Assembly: GCF_001425445.1 (NCBI RefSeq)
Contig: NZ_LMQU01000001.1
Location: forward strand, 1,221 to 65,220
Origin: Devosia sp. Leaf420
GTDB taxonomy: Bacteria > Pseudomonadota > Alphaproteobacteria > Rhizobiales > Devosiaceae
Direction of reading: 5' to 3'
DNA length: 64,000 nt
The notes under the pieces were generated by a model that saw only the letters and a program-made list of their open reading frames with translations, made no database searches and was not told the origin of the DNA. The translations under genes and the position numbers were made by a program. Below, in pieces: positions 16,784-28,212 of the stretch (positions are counted from its first letter, which is position 1; every line of letters begins with the position of its first letter).

Positions 16784-18249
16784 AGCGTCGCCAGTATTCC
16801 AGGCAGCAGGAGCGGGAGATCTTCGCTCATCATGCCGGGGCCGCCGAAACGATTGGCGGCTTCGGCGTGAAGCCAAGCACCGGCACAGGCGGCCTCAAAG
16901 CCGTTCATGCCTTGACCGATAAGGCCGCCAATAATGCCGGCGAGCACGTCCCCTGCTCCGGCCGTGCCAAGCCAGGTGGGCGCGTTTGCATTGATGGCGG
17001 CTCGACCATCCGGCGCAGCGATGACGGTGTCGCTGCCTTTGAGAAGGATAACGGCTCCCGAATGCAGCGCAGCAGCGCGGGCGCGTTCGAGCTTGCCGCC
17101 CGGTACATTGCCGAAGAGACGCTGAAATTCACCCTCATGCGGGGTGAGAACGACGGCGCGAGCCGGATTGGCCTTGATGGCGGAAAAGAGGGTTTCGCTT
17201 TCGCTCGCAAAGCTGCTGATTCCGTCGGCGTCGAGGACAAGGCTGGCGCCGGAGTTTAGCACCGAGAGTGTCTTGTCGCGGGTTTCGGCGCCTATGCCAG
17301 CGGCTGGGCCGAGGACGACGGCATTCATGCGCTTGTCCTCGAGAAGTTTGGAGAGTTCCGCTGCATTGCTCGCGGGCTTGAGCATGACGGCCGTCATGTG
17401 GGCAGCATGGACGCGTAACGCATCGGTTGCGCCTGTGATAGACACAAGGCCTGCGCCGACCCGGAAAGCCCCATAGGCCGCCAAGCGTGCGCCGCCGGTT
17501 TCCAGTTCACTGCCAGAGACAACGATGACATGGCCGCGGTCGAATTTATGACCATCAGCCATGGCTTGAGGCAGGCTCCAAAGGCTGCGCGTGTTCTGCC
17601 AGGCGCGCGGCAGGATGCGTTCGAGAACATTTTCGGGAATGCCGATTTCGGCCAAGACGACCTCGCCGCAATGTTGACGGCCGGGCAGCAACAGGTGCCC
17701 TGGCTTGAGGCGGAAGAAAGTGACCGTCATATCGGCGATCATGGCAACGCCGCGTACGGCGCCACTGGCGCCATCGATACCACTCGGGACATCGATGGAG
17801 ACCACCGGCAACGTTGATGCGTTGACGAGGGCGATTATGTCGGCGATCTCGCCATCCACATCGCGGTCGAGCCCGGCACCGAGAATTGCGTCAATGACGA
17901 GGTCGGCGTCTTCGATGTCCTTCTCGGTCGGACGATCGATGCGACCAGTCCATTGTTCGGCAGCAACCTGGGCATCGCCGCGAAGCGTGTCGCGATCCCC
18001 GAGAATACGAACCTGCACCGGCCAGCCACGTTGCTGCAGCAGACGAGCGACGATGAATCCGTCGCCGCCATTATTGCCGGTGCCGCAGAGGACGAGGACG
18101 GAGCGCTGGTAATAGCGCTCTATGATGGCTTCGGTGACGGCTTTGCCGGCGGCCTCCATCAGGCGGAAGGAGCGGACGCCACCCTCTATCGCCAGACGAT
18201 CCGCCTGCCCCATTTCCTGTGGCGTCAGTAGAGCATCGGTATAGGGCAT
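16780..18249 (-). CDS. nnr: Bifunctional NAD(P)H-hydrate epimerase / ADP-dependent dehydratase
   Basis: 489 residues with two fused repair domains. The N-terminal YjeF epimerase (1 to about 210) has the Rossmann loop [19 protein letters not shown]. The C-terminal ribokinase-like dehydratase (about 225-489) has the nucleotide motif [20 protein letters not shown] and [10 protein letters not shown]. Together they convert damaged, hydrated NADH and NADPH back to the normal cofactors. It is a monocistronic-looking gene, tail to tail with the P450 with a 4-base overlap. Confidence 0.95.
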   Translation of the reverse strand: MPYTDALLTPQEMGQADRLAIEGGVRSFRLMEAAGKAVTEAIIERYYQRSVLVLCGTGNNGGDGFIVARLLQQRGWPVQVRILGDRDTLRGDAQVAAEQWTGRIDRPTEKDIEDADLVIDAILGAGLDRDVDGEIADIIALVNASTLPVVSIDVPSGIDGASGAVRGVAMIADMTVTFFRLKPGHLLLPGRQHCGEVVLAEIGIPENVLERILPRAWQNTRSLWSLPQAMADGHKFDRGHVIVVSGSELETGGARLAAYGAFRVGAGLVSITGATDALRVHAAHMTAVMLKPASNAAELSKLLEDKRMNAVVLGPAAGIGAETRDKTLSVLNSGASLVLDADGISSFASESETLFSAIKANPARAVVLTPHEGEFQRLFGNVPGGKLERARAAALHSGAVILLKGSDTVIAAPDGRAAINANAPTWLGTAGAGDVLAGIIGGLIGQGMNGFEAACAGAWLHAEAANRFGGPGMMSEDLPLLLPGILATL

Positions 18250-18340
18250 GGCTGTCTCGCTTCACGAACGTCGTCTGACTCTCATAACGACTTAGGCGTG
18301 AAAATGAACAGGGTAATGGCAGGAGAAAGTGGGCCGCTGT

Positions 18341-18362
18341 AAAATGCGGTCGGTTCGGCCGC
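18341..18362 (-). terminator. Weak terminator-like hairpin after the hybrid kinase
   Basis: On the minus strand GCGGCCG and CGACCGC pair imperfectly, followed by ATTTTAC, about 70 bases past the stop of the kinase gene. Confidence 0.4.
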
Positions 18363-18433
18363 TTAGCAACGTTGGAGCGACCGCGGCTATCGCGATCGTG
18401 CCTCCATCTTTGCAGGCCTCGATTATCCGCAGC

Positions 18434-21400
18434 CTACGGGGAGCCAACGCCTTCTACCTCCACCGTGGGCATCAAACCTGCCAAGATTTCGGCGAGCTCC
18501 GCATGTCGGAAGGGTTTGGTCAGGCGCGGCAGATCGGGCGCTAGTCCTTCCACCTCCGAATAGCCCGAAACAATGACGACTGGCAGATCCGGCATGGTGC
18601 GGCGTATGTCACGCGCGAGTTCGGCGCCTGTCATGCCGGGCATCAAATGGTCCGTAATTAGAAGGTCGGGGATAGCGCCATTTCGGACGAGCAGCAGTGC
18701 CTCTTCGGCCGATGCGGCTTCGATGACGATGTAGCCCAGGTCGACCAGCATGTCGCTCGTGTTCATGCGAACCAGTGGTTCATCGTCGACCAACAGCGCA
18801 GTGCCTCGCTTGGCAGACGGCGCGAAGCTTGGCTCCGCGTCTGGCTTCATATCGACATAGCCCTCACTTATCGGTAACCAAAGCTCGACCGATGTACCTT
18901 GGCCCGGTGCGCTGACAATATCGAGGGCGCCGCCGAGCTGGGCGGTGAGGCCGTGGACCATCGACAAGCCAAGGCCTGTCCCCTTGCCGATGCCCTTGGT
19001 GGAAAAGAAGGGTTCGATCGCCCTGGCGATTGTCGCTTCATCCATGCCCGTGCCGGTATCGACGACGCGTAGGCGTACATAGCAACCGGCAGAAAGGCCG
19101 AGCTTGGTGTCGCCCGAAGACTGCTCGAGCGTGGCTGCTATGGTCAGGTTGCCGCCATCCGCCATGGCGTCGCGGGCGTTGACCGCGAGATTAAGCAACG
19201 CCATCTCAAGCTGATTCTCGTCGGCCTTGGCGGGTGGCAAGTCGGGCTCGACGTTGAGGGTGATGTTGATCGAGGGCCCAAGCGTCGAGCCAATCAGACC
19301 CTTCATGCTATCAATCAAAGCCGCGACATCGACGGCAGTCGCCTGGAGCGGCTGGCGGCGGGCGAAGGCAAGAAGGCGTTGGACCAACAACTTGGCGCGC
19401 TCTGCGGACTGAAGCGCGCGGTCGATGAGGCGGCGCTGCCGGTCGCTTGTCAGCTCCGTGCGCGTCAGCATATCGAGCGAGCCGATGATGGGGGTCAGCA
19501 GATTATTGAAGTCGTGCGCGACGCCGCCGGTCAACTGGCCCATTGCTTCGAGCTTCTGGCTCTGGCGCAGTTGCTCCTGTGCCTCGACCAAAGCATGTTC
19601 CTTGGCTTTTACGAGGCTCATATCGCGGCCGACGGCAACGAAATTCTGACCATCAGCCTCGGGCGCGACCGTCCATTCGATCGACTTCCAGCCACCATCG
19701 CTGGTTGCGATGCGATTTTCGAAACGAGTCGGTCGCCGCGTTTCAGCCATCCGGCTAATCGCTGCAAGCGTCGGGGCGGTATCGTCAGGGTGCATGAAGC
19801 TGGCATAACCGCGACTGAGCAATTCAGCCTCGGACCAACCCAGTACGCGCTCCCAGGCGGGGCTGACCGCAGACATCATCCCGCTATAGTCGGCTCGGGC
19901 GAACATGTCCTGAGAGAGGCTCCAGAGACGATCGCGTTCAGCCGAACGCTCTGCGACCTGCTGTTCCAGGGTTTCATTGAGCGCGCGCAACTCCTGCTGC
20001 GCACGCGCGCGTTCCAAGGCTGCCCAGATATAGGCGGCAACTTCCCTGACGAGATCTTCCTCATCGTCGGTCCAGGAACGAGGAGTGCTCTGATGCAAAT
20101 GAAGGCCGGCGACCCAAGCCCCATTGCGATGGAGTGGTACCGAGAGCGCAGCGCCCATGCCGAAGGTGGAATAGGCTTCGGCATCGGGTTGCGTTCGCGT
20201 GTCATCGACGCGCAGCACAGACCCAGCCTCTAGCAGGCGAACAGTCGATTTTGCGAAGCTGCCAAGCTGATGCACACCCAACATGCCAGCCAGCCCATCA
20301 GCGTGCCATTCGTTCGTCACGACGAACTTGCCGTCTTCGATACGGTAGTAATTTGCCTGATCGACACCCAGATGCGGCCCCAGTCGGCGTGCGACGGCGG
20401 ACTTAATTTCCATCGGATCCGATAGACTTTGCAGCACCTGACCCAATTCGGCGCGAAGCCGGTGCCGCGTCGCTGCACGGAAAGCGTCTTCGTCGGCGCG
20501 CGAGCGCTCCACCGCGAACTTCATGCGGTCGGCGACTTCGCGGATCAGAGCCTCTTCCTCGGAGGTCCAGACGCGCGCTGACTTGGCCTGGACGGCCAGA
20601 AGACCGACGAACGTGGTTTCCTTGAAAAGAACGACGTCCACAAAGGAGCCAACTTGCCGCGAACCAAGACCTTCGCGCGCCGCGTCGTTCAGGCGCTCGT
20701 CGTTGACCACGTCATCCACCCTGATCGCGGTCTGCGATCGATAGGCAGAGAGCAGATCTGGGCCAAAAGCTTCAAGAGAATGCTGGCCGATTAGCGAGAT
20801 GACGCCATCGGCATATTCGCATTCGACGGTCATGAGACTGCCGGCGATTTCGGCATAGAACACGCGATCAGCGTCGAGCCACGTCCCCAGGCTGTCGCTG
20901 GCTAGCTGCATGATCGCGGATGTCGTCGGCTGGGCACGGAGATTATCGGTGAGATCGAGAAGAAAAGCCTGTTGGGCCTGGCTGGCGCGTGTTCGGTCGC
21001 GTTCTGCTAGAAGGGCTTTTTCCGTCTCTTCGCCGCGGCGGGCACCAAGCACCTGGGCTGTGATTTCGTTACAGGCGCAGTAGATGCCCATAACCGTGCC
21101 ATCGTCGTCGGCGATCGGCGCATAGAAAAAGGAGAAGTGCGTCTCCTCGGGATAGCCGCGTCGGTTCATGATGAACTTAATGTCGTCCATCTCGACGGGC
21201 TGGCCGGAATATGTCCGCTCGACGATGGGCAGAAGATCGGCCCCGATGTCGCTCCAGACGTCCATCAGGTCCTCGCCCAAAGCGGCTGGATGCTTGGACG
21301 CGAGAATATCGCTATAGGCGTTATTGTAGATCAGCGTGCGCTTGGGTCCCCAGGCGACGAACATGGGCTGATTGGAGGCGAGGATAATGCCGACCAGCGT

Positions 21401-21523
21401 CTTCAGTTGGCTTGGCCATGTCGCACGATCTCCGAGCGGCGACAGCGACCAATCGCGACCGAAGATGGTCGTCTTCATGTCATCGCGTGGAGGCTGATCA
21501 GCCTCTGATGGATTGGAATACAC
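18434..21523 (-). CDS. Hybrid sensor histidine kinase with PAS, GAF and receiver domains
   Basis: 1029 residues. The start is GTG 21523, with GGAG six bases upstream. Order of domains: PAS-like (about 40-160), GAF (195-345), second GAF (365-520), coiled coil ([20 protein letters not shown]), PAS (540-655), HisKA with phospho-acceptor His670 (GGVAHDFNN), HATPase ([22 protein letters not shown]), and a C-terminal receiver with Asp958 ([10 protein letters not shown]). There is no membrane span, so it senses something in the cytosol, possibly redox, light or a small ligand. No partner regulator is adjacent; the attached receiver may feed a phosphorelay or act as a sink. Confidence 0.93.
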   Translation of the reverse strand: MYSNPSEADQPPRDDMKTTIFGRDWSLSPLGDRATWPSQLKTLVGIILASNQPMFVAWGPKRTLIYNNAYSDILASKHPAALGEDLMDVWSDIGADLLPIVERTYSGQPVEMDDIKFIMNRRGYPEETHFSFFYAPIADDDGTVMGIYCACNEITAQVLGARRGEETEKALLAERDRTRASQAQQAFLLDLTDNLRAQPTTSAIMQLASDSLGTWLDADRVFYAEIAGSLMTVECEYADGVISLIGQHSLEAFGPDLLSAYRSQTAIRVDDVVNDERLNDAAREGLGSRQVGSFVDVVLFKETTFVGLLAVQAKSARVWTSEEEALIREVADRMKFAVERSRADEDAFRAATRHRLRAELGQVLQSLSDPMEIKSAVARRLGPHLGVDQANYYRIEDGKFVVTNEWHADGLAGMLGVHQLGSFAKSTVRLLEAGSVLRVDDTRTQPDAEAYSTFGMGAALSVPLHRNGAWVAGLHLHQSTPRSWTDDEEDLVREVAAYIWAALERARAQQELRALNETLEQQVAERSAERDRLWSLSQDMFARADYSGMMSAVSPAWERVLGWSEAELLSRGYASFMHPDDTAPTLAAISRMAETRRPTRFENRIATSDGGWKSIEWTVAPEADGQNFVAVGRDMSLVKAKEHALVEAQEQLRQSQKLEAMGQLTGGVAHDFNNLLTPIIGSLDMLTRTELTSDRQRRLIDRALQSAERAKLLVQRLLAFARRQPLQATAVDVAALIDSMKGLIGSTLGPSINITLNVEPDLPPAKADENQLEMALLNLAVNARDAMADGGNLTIAATLEQSSGDTKLGLSAGCYVRLRVVDTGTGMDEATIARAIEPFFSTKGIGKGTGLGLSMVHGLTAQLGGALDIVSAPGQGTSVELWLPISEGYVDMKPDAEPSFAPSAKRGTALLVDDEPLVRMNTSDMLVDLGYIVIEAASAEEALLLVRNGAIPDLLITDHLMPGMTGAELARDIRRTMPDLPVVIVSGYSEVEGLAPDLPRLTKPFRHAELAEILAGLMPTVEVEGVGSP

Positions 21524-21733
21524 GTGACGCTCCAGACGACGGCCTGCACTGGCAGTGCTTAAATCAGATGCTTAAGACACGAGCACGCGGTCTGGCTACG
21601 ACATTCATTCCGCATCCGATTGTTTTGATCGGCGGCGCGCGTCGAATTCACGCATCCGCCATCGGCTTAGCTGCTGAGGCATCTGGAGCTTTTGCTGCCG
21701 GGCATGATCACAAGCCCGACCACAAAATTCAGC

Positions 21734-22039
21734 TCAGCTTGCGGCAGGAAGGTCCAGCTCGCCGCCAATTTCCACAGCTTCGGTCTTTTTGTCGTAGACG
21801 CAGATGATGCTCTTTGTCGTGGTGGCGTCGGCCTTGCCGGTGACAACAGCCAGTCCATAGTTCTCACTGCCGAAGGGATCGACAGTCGCTTGGGGATCGG
21901 TGAGGATTTCGCTGGTGGCGCCGAGGCAAGCTTCCTCCACCTTGGTGGCAAACTCTGCCCAGGCATCGTCGGAGGATGCGAAGGCGGATAGTGACGCGGC
22001 GGAAAGAAGCAGCGCAGCCAGGGTTAGTTTATTCAGCAT
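21734..22039 (-). CDS. Small periplasmic protein of unknown function
   Basis: 101 residues. The first 21 residues (LTLAALLLSAASLSAFASS) are a clear Sec signal. The mature protein of about 80 residues contains two cysteines (EEACLGAT and IICVYD) in positions that could form one disulfide, with beta-strand-like segments NYGLAVVTG and SIICVYDKKTEAVEIGGEL. I do not recognise the family. It lies alone on the minus strand between the hybrid kinase and the small gene at 22108. Confidence 0.65.
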   Translation of the reverse strand: MLNKLTLAALLLSAASLSAFASSDDAWAEFATKVEEACLGATSEILTDPQATVDPFGSENYGLAVVTGKADATTTKSIICVYDKKTEAVEIGGELDLPAAS

Positions 22040-22107
22040 GTCTTGGTTATCCCAATGATGTCGTTGGGATAAGTTTGCAACGAGATGCGGTTGTTTGAAG
22101 GCAAGGG

Positions 22108-22446
22108 TCAGGTCTGGTCCTTGACAATGATCCGGATCGCGAGCGGTTCGGCGCCATCAGCGATGGCAACAAGACGGTCGATATTGGGATGGGCACCGGG
22201 ACGATTGCGCGCATCGGCGGTGTGTTCGCCGAACACATCGAGACCGTGACGGGCGGCTTTGGCATCGAGCGTACCGAAGGTCGCTTGAAGGTATTGATAG
22301 ACCGCGACAGAGCCCTGCTTTCCGGGTTGATTCTCGATGGTCGCGATGACTGTGTCTGTCCCGTCGATCAGGAAGATACGCGCGATGGAGTCGATGGCTG
22401 GAAGCTGCTGCAGGTTGTCTTTGAACGACGGACTAGGGGTTATCAT
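22108..22446 (-). CDS. DUF2322-like protein
   Basis: 112 residues, ATG 22446 with AGGAA upstream. The segments IDSIARIFLID, ATIENQPGKQGSVAVYQYL, GLDVFGEHTADARNRPGAHPNIDRL match my memory of the DUF2322 family, cytosolic proteins of unknown function. No signal peptide or membrane span. It lies just downstream of glnA and its terminator, so it is probably a separate unit. Confidence 0.65.
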   Translation of the reverse strand: MITPSPSFKDNLQQLPAIDSIARIFLIDGTDTVIATIENQPGKQGSVAVYQYLQATFGTLDAKAARHGLDVFGEHTADARNRPGAHPNIDRLVAIADGAEPLAIRIIVKDQT

Positions 22447-22495
22447 GGACTTGGGTTCCTGGTTGTCGGCAGGTGATGAGCGCGAAACACCCGTA

Positions 22496-22522
22496 AAACA
22501 AAAAGGGCCCCGAGGGGCCCTT
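22496..22522 (-). terminator. Rho-independent terminator of glnA
   Basis: GGGCCCC and GGGGCCC pair around a 2-base core (effective loop larger) and are followed on the minus strand by TTTTTGTTTT, 23 bases beyond the glnA stop. Confidence 0.85.
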
Positions 22523-22544
22523 CTCTCATTCTTGGTTCAACCAA

Positions 22545-23954
22545 TTAAGCCGAGAAGTACATTTCGTATTCGACCGGATGCGGGGTCATTTCGACGCGGA
22601 GGACTTCCTGCATCTTCAGTTCGATGTAGGCATCGATGAAGTCGTCGTCCATGACGCCGCCGACCTTGAGGAAGTCGCGGTTTTTGTCGAGGTTTTCCAG
22701 CGCTTCGCGGAGCGAGCCGGAAACGGTCGGGATTTCCTTGAGTTCGTCCTTGGGCAGTTCGTAGAGATCCTTGTCCATCGGCTCGCCGGGGTGGATCTTG
22801 TTCTTGATGCCGTCGAGGCCGGCCATCAGCAGCGCGGTGTAGGCCAGGTACGGGTTTGCCAGCGGATCGGGGAAGCGAACTTCGACGCGCTTTGCCTTCG
22901 GCGACTGGCCGAAGGGAATACGGCAGGAAGCCGAACGGTTACGGGCCGAGTAGGCCAAGAGAACCGGAGCTTCGAAACCGGGCACCAGACGCTTGTAGGA
23001 GTTGGTGGTCGGGTTGGTGAAGGCGTTGATCGCCTTGGCATGCTTGATGACGCCACCGATGTAGTAGAGGCAGTCCATCGAGAGGCCGGCATACTGGTCG
23101 CCGGCGAAGAGCGGCTTGCCATCTTTCCAGATCGACATGTGGCAGTGCATGCCCGAACCGTTATCGCCATAGACAGGCTTCGGCAGGAAGGTTGCGGTCT
23201 TGCCATAGGCATTGGCAACCTGCTGCACGGCATACTTATAGATGAGAACGTCGTCAGCCGACGCGATCATCTGCTTGTACTTGAGGCCGAGTTCGTGCTG
23301 GGCGGAAGCCACTTCGTGGTGGTGCTTCTCGATGATGACGCCCATCTGGCCCATGGCTTCGAGCATTTCGCCGCGCATGTCCTGGGCGCTGTCGAGCGGG
23401 GGAACCGGGAAGTAGCCCTTCTTGAGGCCGATATGGTGGCCGTTATTGCCGGCTTCATATTCGGTGTTGTTGTTGGTCGGCAATTCGGCGGCGTCGAGGG
23501 CGAAACCAACATTGTAGGTTGTTGCCGAGTAGCGGACGTCGTCGAAGATGAAGAATTCGGGCTCGGGACCGAACACGACGGTGTCGCCGATACCGGAGGA
23601 TTTGACGAGGCCTTCAGCCTTCTTCGCGATCGAACGCGGGTCGCGGTTATAAGGCTGATAGGTTGCTGGCTCGAGAATGTCGCAGTTGATGGCGAGGGTC
23701 GAGGCAGCGAAGAACGGGTCGATATAGGCCGAGTTCGGATCGGGCATCAGCACCATGTCGGACTCGTTGATGGCCTTCCAGCCAGCGATCGAGGAACCGT
23801 CGAACATCACGCCGTCTTCGAACATGTCTTCGTCGACGACCGAAACGTCCATGGTAACGTGCTGCAGCTTGCCGCGCAGGTCGGTGAAACGCACGTCGAG
23901 ATACTTGATGTTCTCGTCCTTCATGCGCTGGATAATGTCTGCACCGGTCGTCAT
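22545..23954 (-). CDS. glnA: Glutamine synthetase, type I
   Basis: 469 residues, the standard GSI length. It makes glutamine from glutamate, ammonia and ATP as a dodecamer. Seen: the N-terminal beta-grasp ([16 protein letters not shown]), the active-site loop [10 protein letters not shown], the ATP region ([16 protein letters not shown]) and the adenylylation site Tyr398 in DLYELPKDE, so GlnE control is expected. ATG 23954 follows GGGGAAG. It lies 56 bases downstream of glnB on the same strand, the normal alphaproteobacterial nitrogen operon. Confidence 0.97.
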   Translation of the reverse strand: MTTGADIIQRMKDENIKYLDVRFTDLRGKLQHVTMDVSVVDEDMFEDGVMFDGSSIAGWKAINESDMVLMPDPNSAYIDPFFAASTLAINCDILEPATYQPYNRDPRSIAKKAEGLVKSSGIGDTVVFGPEPEFFIFDDVRYSATTYNVGFALDAAELPTNNNTEYEAGNNGHHIGLKKGYFPVPPLDSAQDMRGEMLEAMGQMGVIIEKHHHEVASAQHELGLKYKQMIASADDVLIYKYAVQQVANAYGKTATFLPKPVYGDNGSGMHCHMSIWKDGKPLFAGDQYAGLSMDCLYYIGGVIKHAKAINAFTNPTTNSYKRLVPGFEAPVLLAYSARNRSASCRIPFGQSPKAKRVEVRFPDPLANPYLAYTALLMAGLDGIKNKIHPGEPMDKDLYELPKDELKEIPTVSGSLREALENLDKNRDFLKVGGVMDDDFIDAYIELKMQEVLRVEMTPHPVEYEMYFSA

Positions 23955-24010
23955 AGGTCTTCCCCTGTCTTAGACGGAAATTTTTGTTTGATGGTTGGCT
24001 GACGCGCTTC

Positions 24011-24409
<399 letters not shown>

Positions 24410-24711
24410 CTATGCCAAAGAAGAAAAGTTAGCGTATTTAAGGATTTAGCTGGCGGGACCATGTCGTGTCCTTACGCACCAAACCCGGCGTTGATTATTT
24501 TTTAGCCAGACTGCCGATTGTTTTGGCGGTTTTCGGGCAGTGAGGGTCGAGGCGAGGCAGCGACTGATCAAAAAGCAAGCATGACCAGCCATGCGTATTT
24601 TAGATTAAGTTCGGTTTTCGCATGAATTATGAATGTGTCAGGAGAAAATTTACCTAACCCAGTTACCAAATAGCCTACGTACTATTCCGTGCGTTACCCC
24701 TGGGGGATACG

Positions 24712-26421
24712 TTGAAAATCCGCCTTTTTAATCGCGCAGACCGCCAACTGGCGCAAAACAATAGCGCTATGCTCGATGCCATTTCGCGCGCGCTGGCCGT
24801 TATCGAATTCGATCTTAATGGCAATATTTTATACGCTAACCAGAATTTCCTGGACGTCATGGGCTATGCGCTGGACGAGATCCGCGGCAAGCACCATCGC
24901 ATCTTTGTCGAACCGACCGAATCCGAAGGCGGTGATTACAAGGCTTTCTGGAAGCGCCTAGCCCAAGGCGAATTTCAGGCCGCCGAATATCGCCGCCTCG
25001 CCAAAGGCGGGCGGGATGTGTGGATCCAGGCGAGCTACAACCCGGTGATGGATGCCGAAGGCAAGCCGGTCAAGATCGTCAAGTTTGCCACAGACATCAC
25101 CAGCGCCAAGCTGAGTTCGGCTGACTTCGCGGGACAGATCGCTGCCATCTCACGTTCGCAGGCCATCATCGAATTCTCGCCGCAAGGCGAAGTACTCGAC
25201 GCCAATGCCAATTTCTGTTCCGCGCTCGGCTATCGTCTCGACGAGATCAAGGGCCGGCATCACCGGCTCTTCGTGCAGGAGAAAGAAGCCAGCTCTGCTT
25301 CCTACAAGCAATTCTGGGACGCGCTCGGGCGTGGCGAATATCAGGCTGCGGAATATCTGCGCATCGGCAAGGGCGGCAAGGAGGTCTGGATCCAGGCCAC
25401 CTATAATCCAATCTTCGATTTGCACGGCAAAGTCTTCAAGATCGTCAAATACGCGACCGACGTGACGGACCGGAAGCGTGCGGTCAATCTTTTGGGCGAA
25501 GGGCTGGGCAAGCTGGCCGAAGGCGATCTGCGCGGCCGGATCAATACGACGTTCAAAGGCGAGCTCGACGTCGTGCGCATTGCCTATAATGACACGGTCG
25601 ACCGTTTTGCCGAGATCATTTCGCGGCTCCGCCGGTCTTCGAGCATGCTGCATTCGGCAACGGGCGACATTCTCGCTGGTGCCAATGATCTTGCCGAGCG
25701 CACCTCTCGTCAGGCCTCTGCGATCCAGGAAACCAGCACGGCCATGGACCATCTTTCGGAAACCGTCGAAGAGAATGCGACCCGAGCCAATGCCGCAAGC
25801 GGCAAGGCCCGTGCAGTCTCCAAGACGGCCGAAGCCAGCGGCGCGGTCATGAGCGAAGCGAAGGACGCGATGGGGCGTATCCTGACGTCATCATCGCAGA
25901 TCTCCAACATTGCCGGCATGATCGACGACATCGCCTTCCAAACCAATCTCCTGGCGCTCAACGCTTCTGTGGAAGCGGCGCGGGCGGGCGAAGCTGGCAA
26001 GGGCTTTGCCGTGGTGGCCGTGGAAGTGCGGCGCCTGGCACAATCGGCGGCAGAAGCCTCGGCTGAAGTCAAATCGCTGATCGAGCGCTCATCCACCGAA
26101 ATCGCAACGGGGTCACGGCTCCTGTCTGATGCGGCAGAACGCATCGCCAGCATGCTCGGCGATGTGCGTGAGAACAGCGATCTGATGGATGCCATCGCCA
26201 GCGGCAGCAAGGCGCAATCGAGCGCCATTGCCGAAGCGGCAGCATCGGTGCGGCAGATGGACGAGATGACGCAGCATAATGCGGCGTTGGTCGAGGAAAC
26301 TAATGCCGCCATCGAGCAGACAGAAGGCCAGGCCCGCGAACTCGAGGACATCGCCGAAATCTTCCTGGTCGGCGGGAGTGGCGAAGAAACGGGCCGGTCG
26401 ACACAGCGTCGTGTTGCTTAA
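24712..26421 (+). CDS. Soluble double-PAS chemoreceptor (methyl-accepting protein)
   Basis: 569 residues with no membrane span. The start is TTG 24712 with GGGGGA four bases upstream; the next ATG is 20 codons in and would cut the first PAS. PAS domain 1 (about 20-130) and PAS domain 2 (about 142-255) share the repeated block [20 protein letters not shown] / [20 protein letters not shown], so they arose by duplication. A short HAMP-like segment ([17 protein letters not shown]) leads into the signalling hairpin, whose tip is [32 protein letters not shown]. No CheR pentapeptide is seen at the C-terminus. Probably Aer-like cytosolic redox or energy sensing. Confidence 0.92.
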   Translation: MKIRLFNRADRQLAQNNSAMLDAISRALAVIEFDLNGNILYANQNFLDVMGYALDEIRGKHHRIFVEPTESEGGDYKAFWKRLAQGEFQAAEYRRLAKGGRDVWIQASYNPVMDAEGKPVKIVKFATDITSAKLSSADFAGQIAAISRSQAIIEFSPQGEVLDANANFCSALGYRLDEIKGRHHRLFVQEKEASSASYKQFWDALGRGEYQAAEYLRIGKGGKEVWIQATYNPIFDLHGKVFKIVKYATDVTDRKRAVNLLGEGLGKLAEGDLRGRINTTFKGELDVVRIAYNDTVDRFAEIISRLRRSSSMLHSATGDILAGANDLAERTSRQASAIQETSTAMDHLSETVEENATRANAASGKARAVSKTAEASGAVMSEAKDAMGRILTSSSQISNIAGMIDDIAFQTNLLALNASVEAARAGEAGKGFAVVAVEVRRLAQSAAEASAEVKSLIERSSTEIATGSRLLSDAAERIASMLGDVRENSDLMDAIASGSKAQSSAIAEAAASVRQMDEMTQHNAALVEETNAAIEQTEGQARELEDIAEIFLVGGSGEETGRSTQRRVA

Positions 26422-26443
26422 GCGCTGAGCCAAGAGTGCTTCT

Positions 26444-26489
26444 ATTGCCGGTGACCAGGTGCAATCCTGGTTGCCGGCGATGCTTTTTT
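26444..26489 (+). terminator. Rho-independent terminator of the chemoreceptor gene
   Basis: A stem of about 16 pairs (ATTGCCGG...CCGGCGAT, extended inward by GACCAGG/CCTGGTT) is followed by GCTTTTTT, 23 bases after the stop codon. Confidence 0.85.
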
Positions 26490-26622
26490 GGGTGTGTTAG
26501 CGCGTCAAGGCGTGAAAACTTGGCTAAAGGCCCCAGCATTCGGCTCGAATGGCCAATCGAGGCTTTGACTGGCCCACACACTTCATATAGATGCATCCCA
26601 ACCCGGCCGACGGGGTACCCAT

Positions 26623-26707
26623 GCGGGTGTGGCGGAATTGGTAGACGCACTGGATTTAGGTTCCAGCGCCGCAAGGCGTGGAGGTTCGAGTCCTCTCACC
26701 CGCACCA
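26623..26707 (+). tRNA. tRNA-Leu (TAG)
   Basis: 85 nt class II tRNA. Acceptor GCGGGTG pairs with CACCCGC, the anticodon stem-loop CTGGA-TTTAGGT-TCCAG gives TAG, a variable arm is present (CGCCGCAAGGCG), the T-loop is TTCGAGT, and CCA is encoded. It lies 46 bases upstream of tig. Confidence 0.95.
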
Positions 26708-26753
26708 TCTCGGTCCTGGCCTAACGAGATCAAACAATACGGGAATAACCCCC

Positions 26754-28133
26754 ATGCAGGTTACTGAAACCCTCAATGAAGGCCTGAAGCGCAAGCTCAG
26801 CGTCACGATCCCGGCGGCGGATCTCAATTCTCGCCTCGACGCGAAGCTGGACGAACTCAAGGGCCAGGCCAACATCAAGGGCTTCCGTCCCGGCAAGGTG
26901 CCGACCGCGCACCTGAAGAAGGTCTATGGCCGCTCGGCCATGTCCGAAGTGATGACCGACGCGATCAATTCGACCGTGTCCGATACGCTCGACGAGCGTA
27001 AGGAACGCGCCGCAGCGCAACCCAAGGTCGATCTGCCGCAGGACCAGAACGTCATCAACGACGTGCTCGATGGCAAGTCGGACCTCGCATTCGAAGTCGA
27101 ATACGAAGTGCTGCCGCCTGTTTCGCTGATGGACCTCAAGGGCCTCAAGCTGAACAAGCCGGTCGTCGAAGTCACCGAAGAAGAAATCGACGCCGAAGTG
27201 AACCGCGTGTTCGCCCAGAATCGCGGCTACACCGACAAGGGTGACGGCGCAGTCGTCGAACAGGGCGACCGTCTCGGTCTCTCCTTCGTCGGCAAGATCG
27301 ATGGCGTCGAGTTCCCGGGCGGCAAGTCCGACCACGCTCACCTGACCGTTGGCTCGAACGAATTCATTCCTGGCTTCGAAGAACAGCTCGTTGGCCAGAA
27401 GAAGGACGAGACCCGCACGATCACGGTCACCTTCCCGGCCGACTATAACAATACCGAACTTGCCGGCAAGGAAGCCACGTTCGACGTCACCGTGCTGCAC
27501 GTTGACGGCCCGAACCAGGGCGAGCTCGACGATGAATTCGCTAAGCGCCTTGGCCTCGATGACGTTGCGGCCCTCCGCAACACCATCAAGGAACAGATGG
27601 ACTCCGCGCTCGACAGCATGAGCCGTCAGCACGTCAAGCGCCAGATTCTCGACGCGCTCGACGAAGGGCACAAGTTCGACGTTCCGGAACAGCTCGTGGA
27701 AGCCGAATTCGCCACCATCTGGCAGCGTGTTCAGCACGAAGTCGAAGGTCATGGCCGTTCGTTCGAAGACGAAGGCACGACTGAAGAAGAAGCTCGCGAG
27801 CAGTACAAGCGTATTGCCGAGCGCCGCGTTCGCCTTGGCCTCGTCGTTGCCGAAATCGGCAACCAGAACGAAGTTCAGGTGACCGACGACGAACACCAGC
27901 AGGCTCTGCTTGCTGAAATCCGTCGCTTCCCGGGCCAGGAACAGCAGGTTTACGACTACTACCGCAAGAACGCCCAGGCTCTCGCAAGCCTCCGCGCGCC
28001 GGTTTTCGAAAACAAGGTCGTCGACTACATCGCCAGCCTTGCCGACCAGACCGAAGCCAAGATGTCGCGCGACGACCTGGCCAAGCTGATCCAGGCAGAC
28101 GAAAACGACGTTCCGGAAGAGCATCACCACTAA
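26754..28133 (+). CDS. tig: Trigger factor, ribosome-associated chaperone
   Basis: 459 residues. The start is the ATG at 26754 (MQVTETLNEGLKR); longer frames run through the tRNA-Leu gene. N-terminal ribosome-binding domain with the signature GFRPGKVP (about residues 43-50), central FKBP-type PPIase domain (about 160-245, GDRLGLSFVGKIDG), and a C-terminal chaperone cradle ending EEHHH. It binds nascent chains at the ribosome exit. In relatives tig can sit near clpP; here it is 12 kb away and follows tRNA-Leu. Confidence 0.97.
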   Translation: MQVTETLNEGLKRKLSVTIPAADLNSRLDAKLDELKGQANIKGFRPGKVPTAHLKKVYGRSAMSEVMTDAINSTVSDTLDERKERAAAQPKVDLPQDQNVINDVLDGKSDLAFEVEYEVLPPVSLMDLKGLKLNKPVVEVTEEEIDAEVNRVFAQNRGYTDKGDGAVVEQGDRLGLSFVGKIDGVEFPGGKSDHAHLTVGSNEFIPGFEEQLVGQKKDETRTITVTFPADYNNTELAGKEATFDVTVLHVDGPNQGELDDEFAKRLGLDDVAALRNTIKEQMDSALDSMSRQHVKRQILDALDEGHKFDVPEQLVEAEFATIWQRVQHEVEGHGRSFEDEGTTEEEAREQYKRIAERRVRLGLVVAEIGNQNEVQVTDDEHQQALLAEIRRFPGQEQQVYDYYRKNAQALASLRAPVFENKVVDYIASLADQTEAKMSRDDLAKLIQADENDVPEEHHH

Positions 28134-28156
28134 GGTTTGCTCCGTACGTATTCTGC

Positions 28157-28190
28157 AAGGCCGTCCCTCGGGGCGGCCTTCTTGTTTTTA
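28157..28190 (+). terminator. Rho-independent terminator of tig
   Basis: AAGGCCG and CGGCCTT pair around TCCCTCGGGG and are followed by CTTGTTTTTA, 24 bases after the tig stop. Confidence 0.85.
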
Positions 28191-28212
28191 ACGAAGAAGT
28201 CATGAGAGGTTA

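Noticed and set aside
22578..24002. 474-codon plus-strand frame opposite glnA
   Set aside because: Shadow of glnA, with no start site and Asp/His/Val-rich composition typical of antisense frames.
26730..28130. 466-codon minus-strand frame opposite tig
   Set aside because: Shadow of trigger factor; its codon pattern mirrors the third-position bias of tig.
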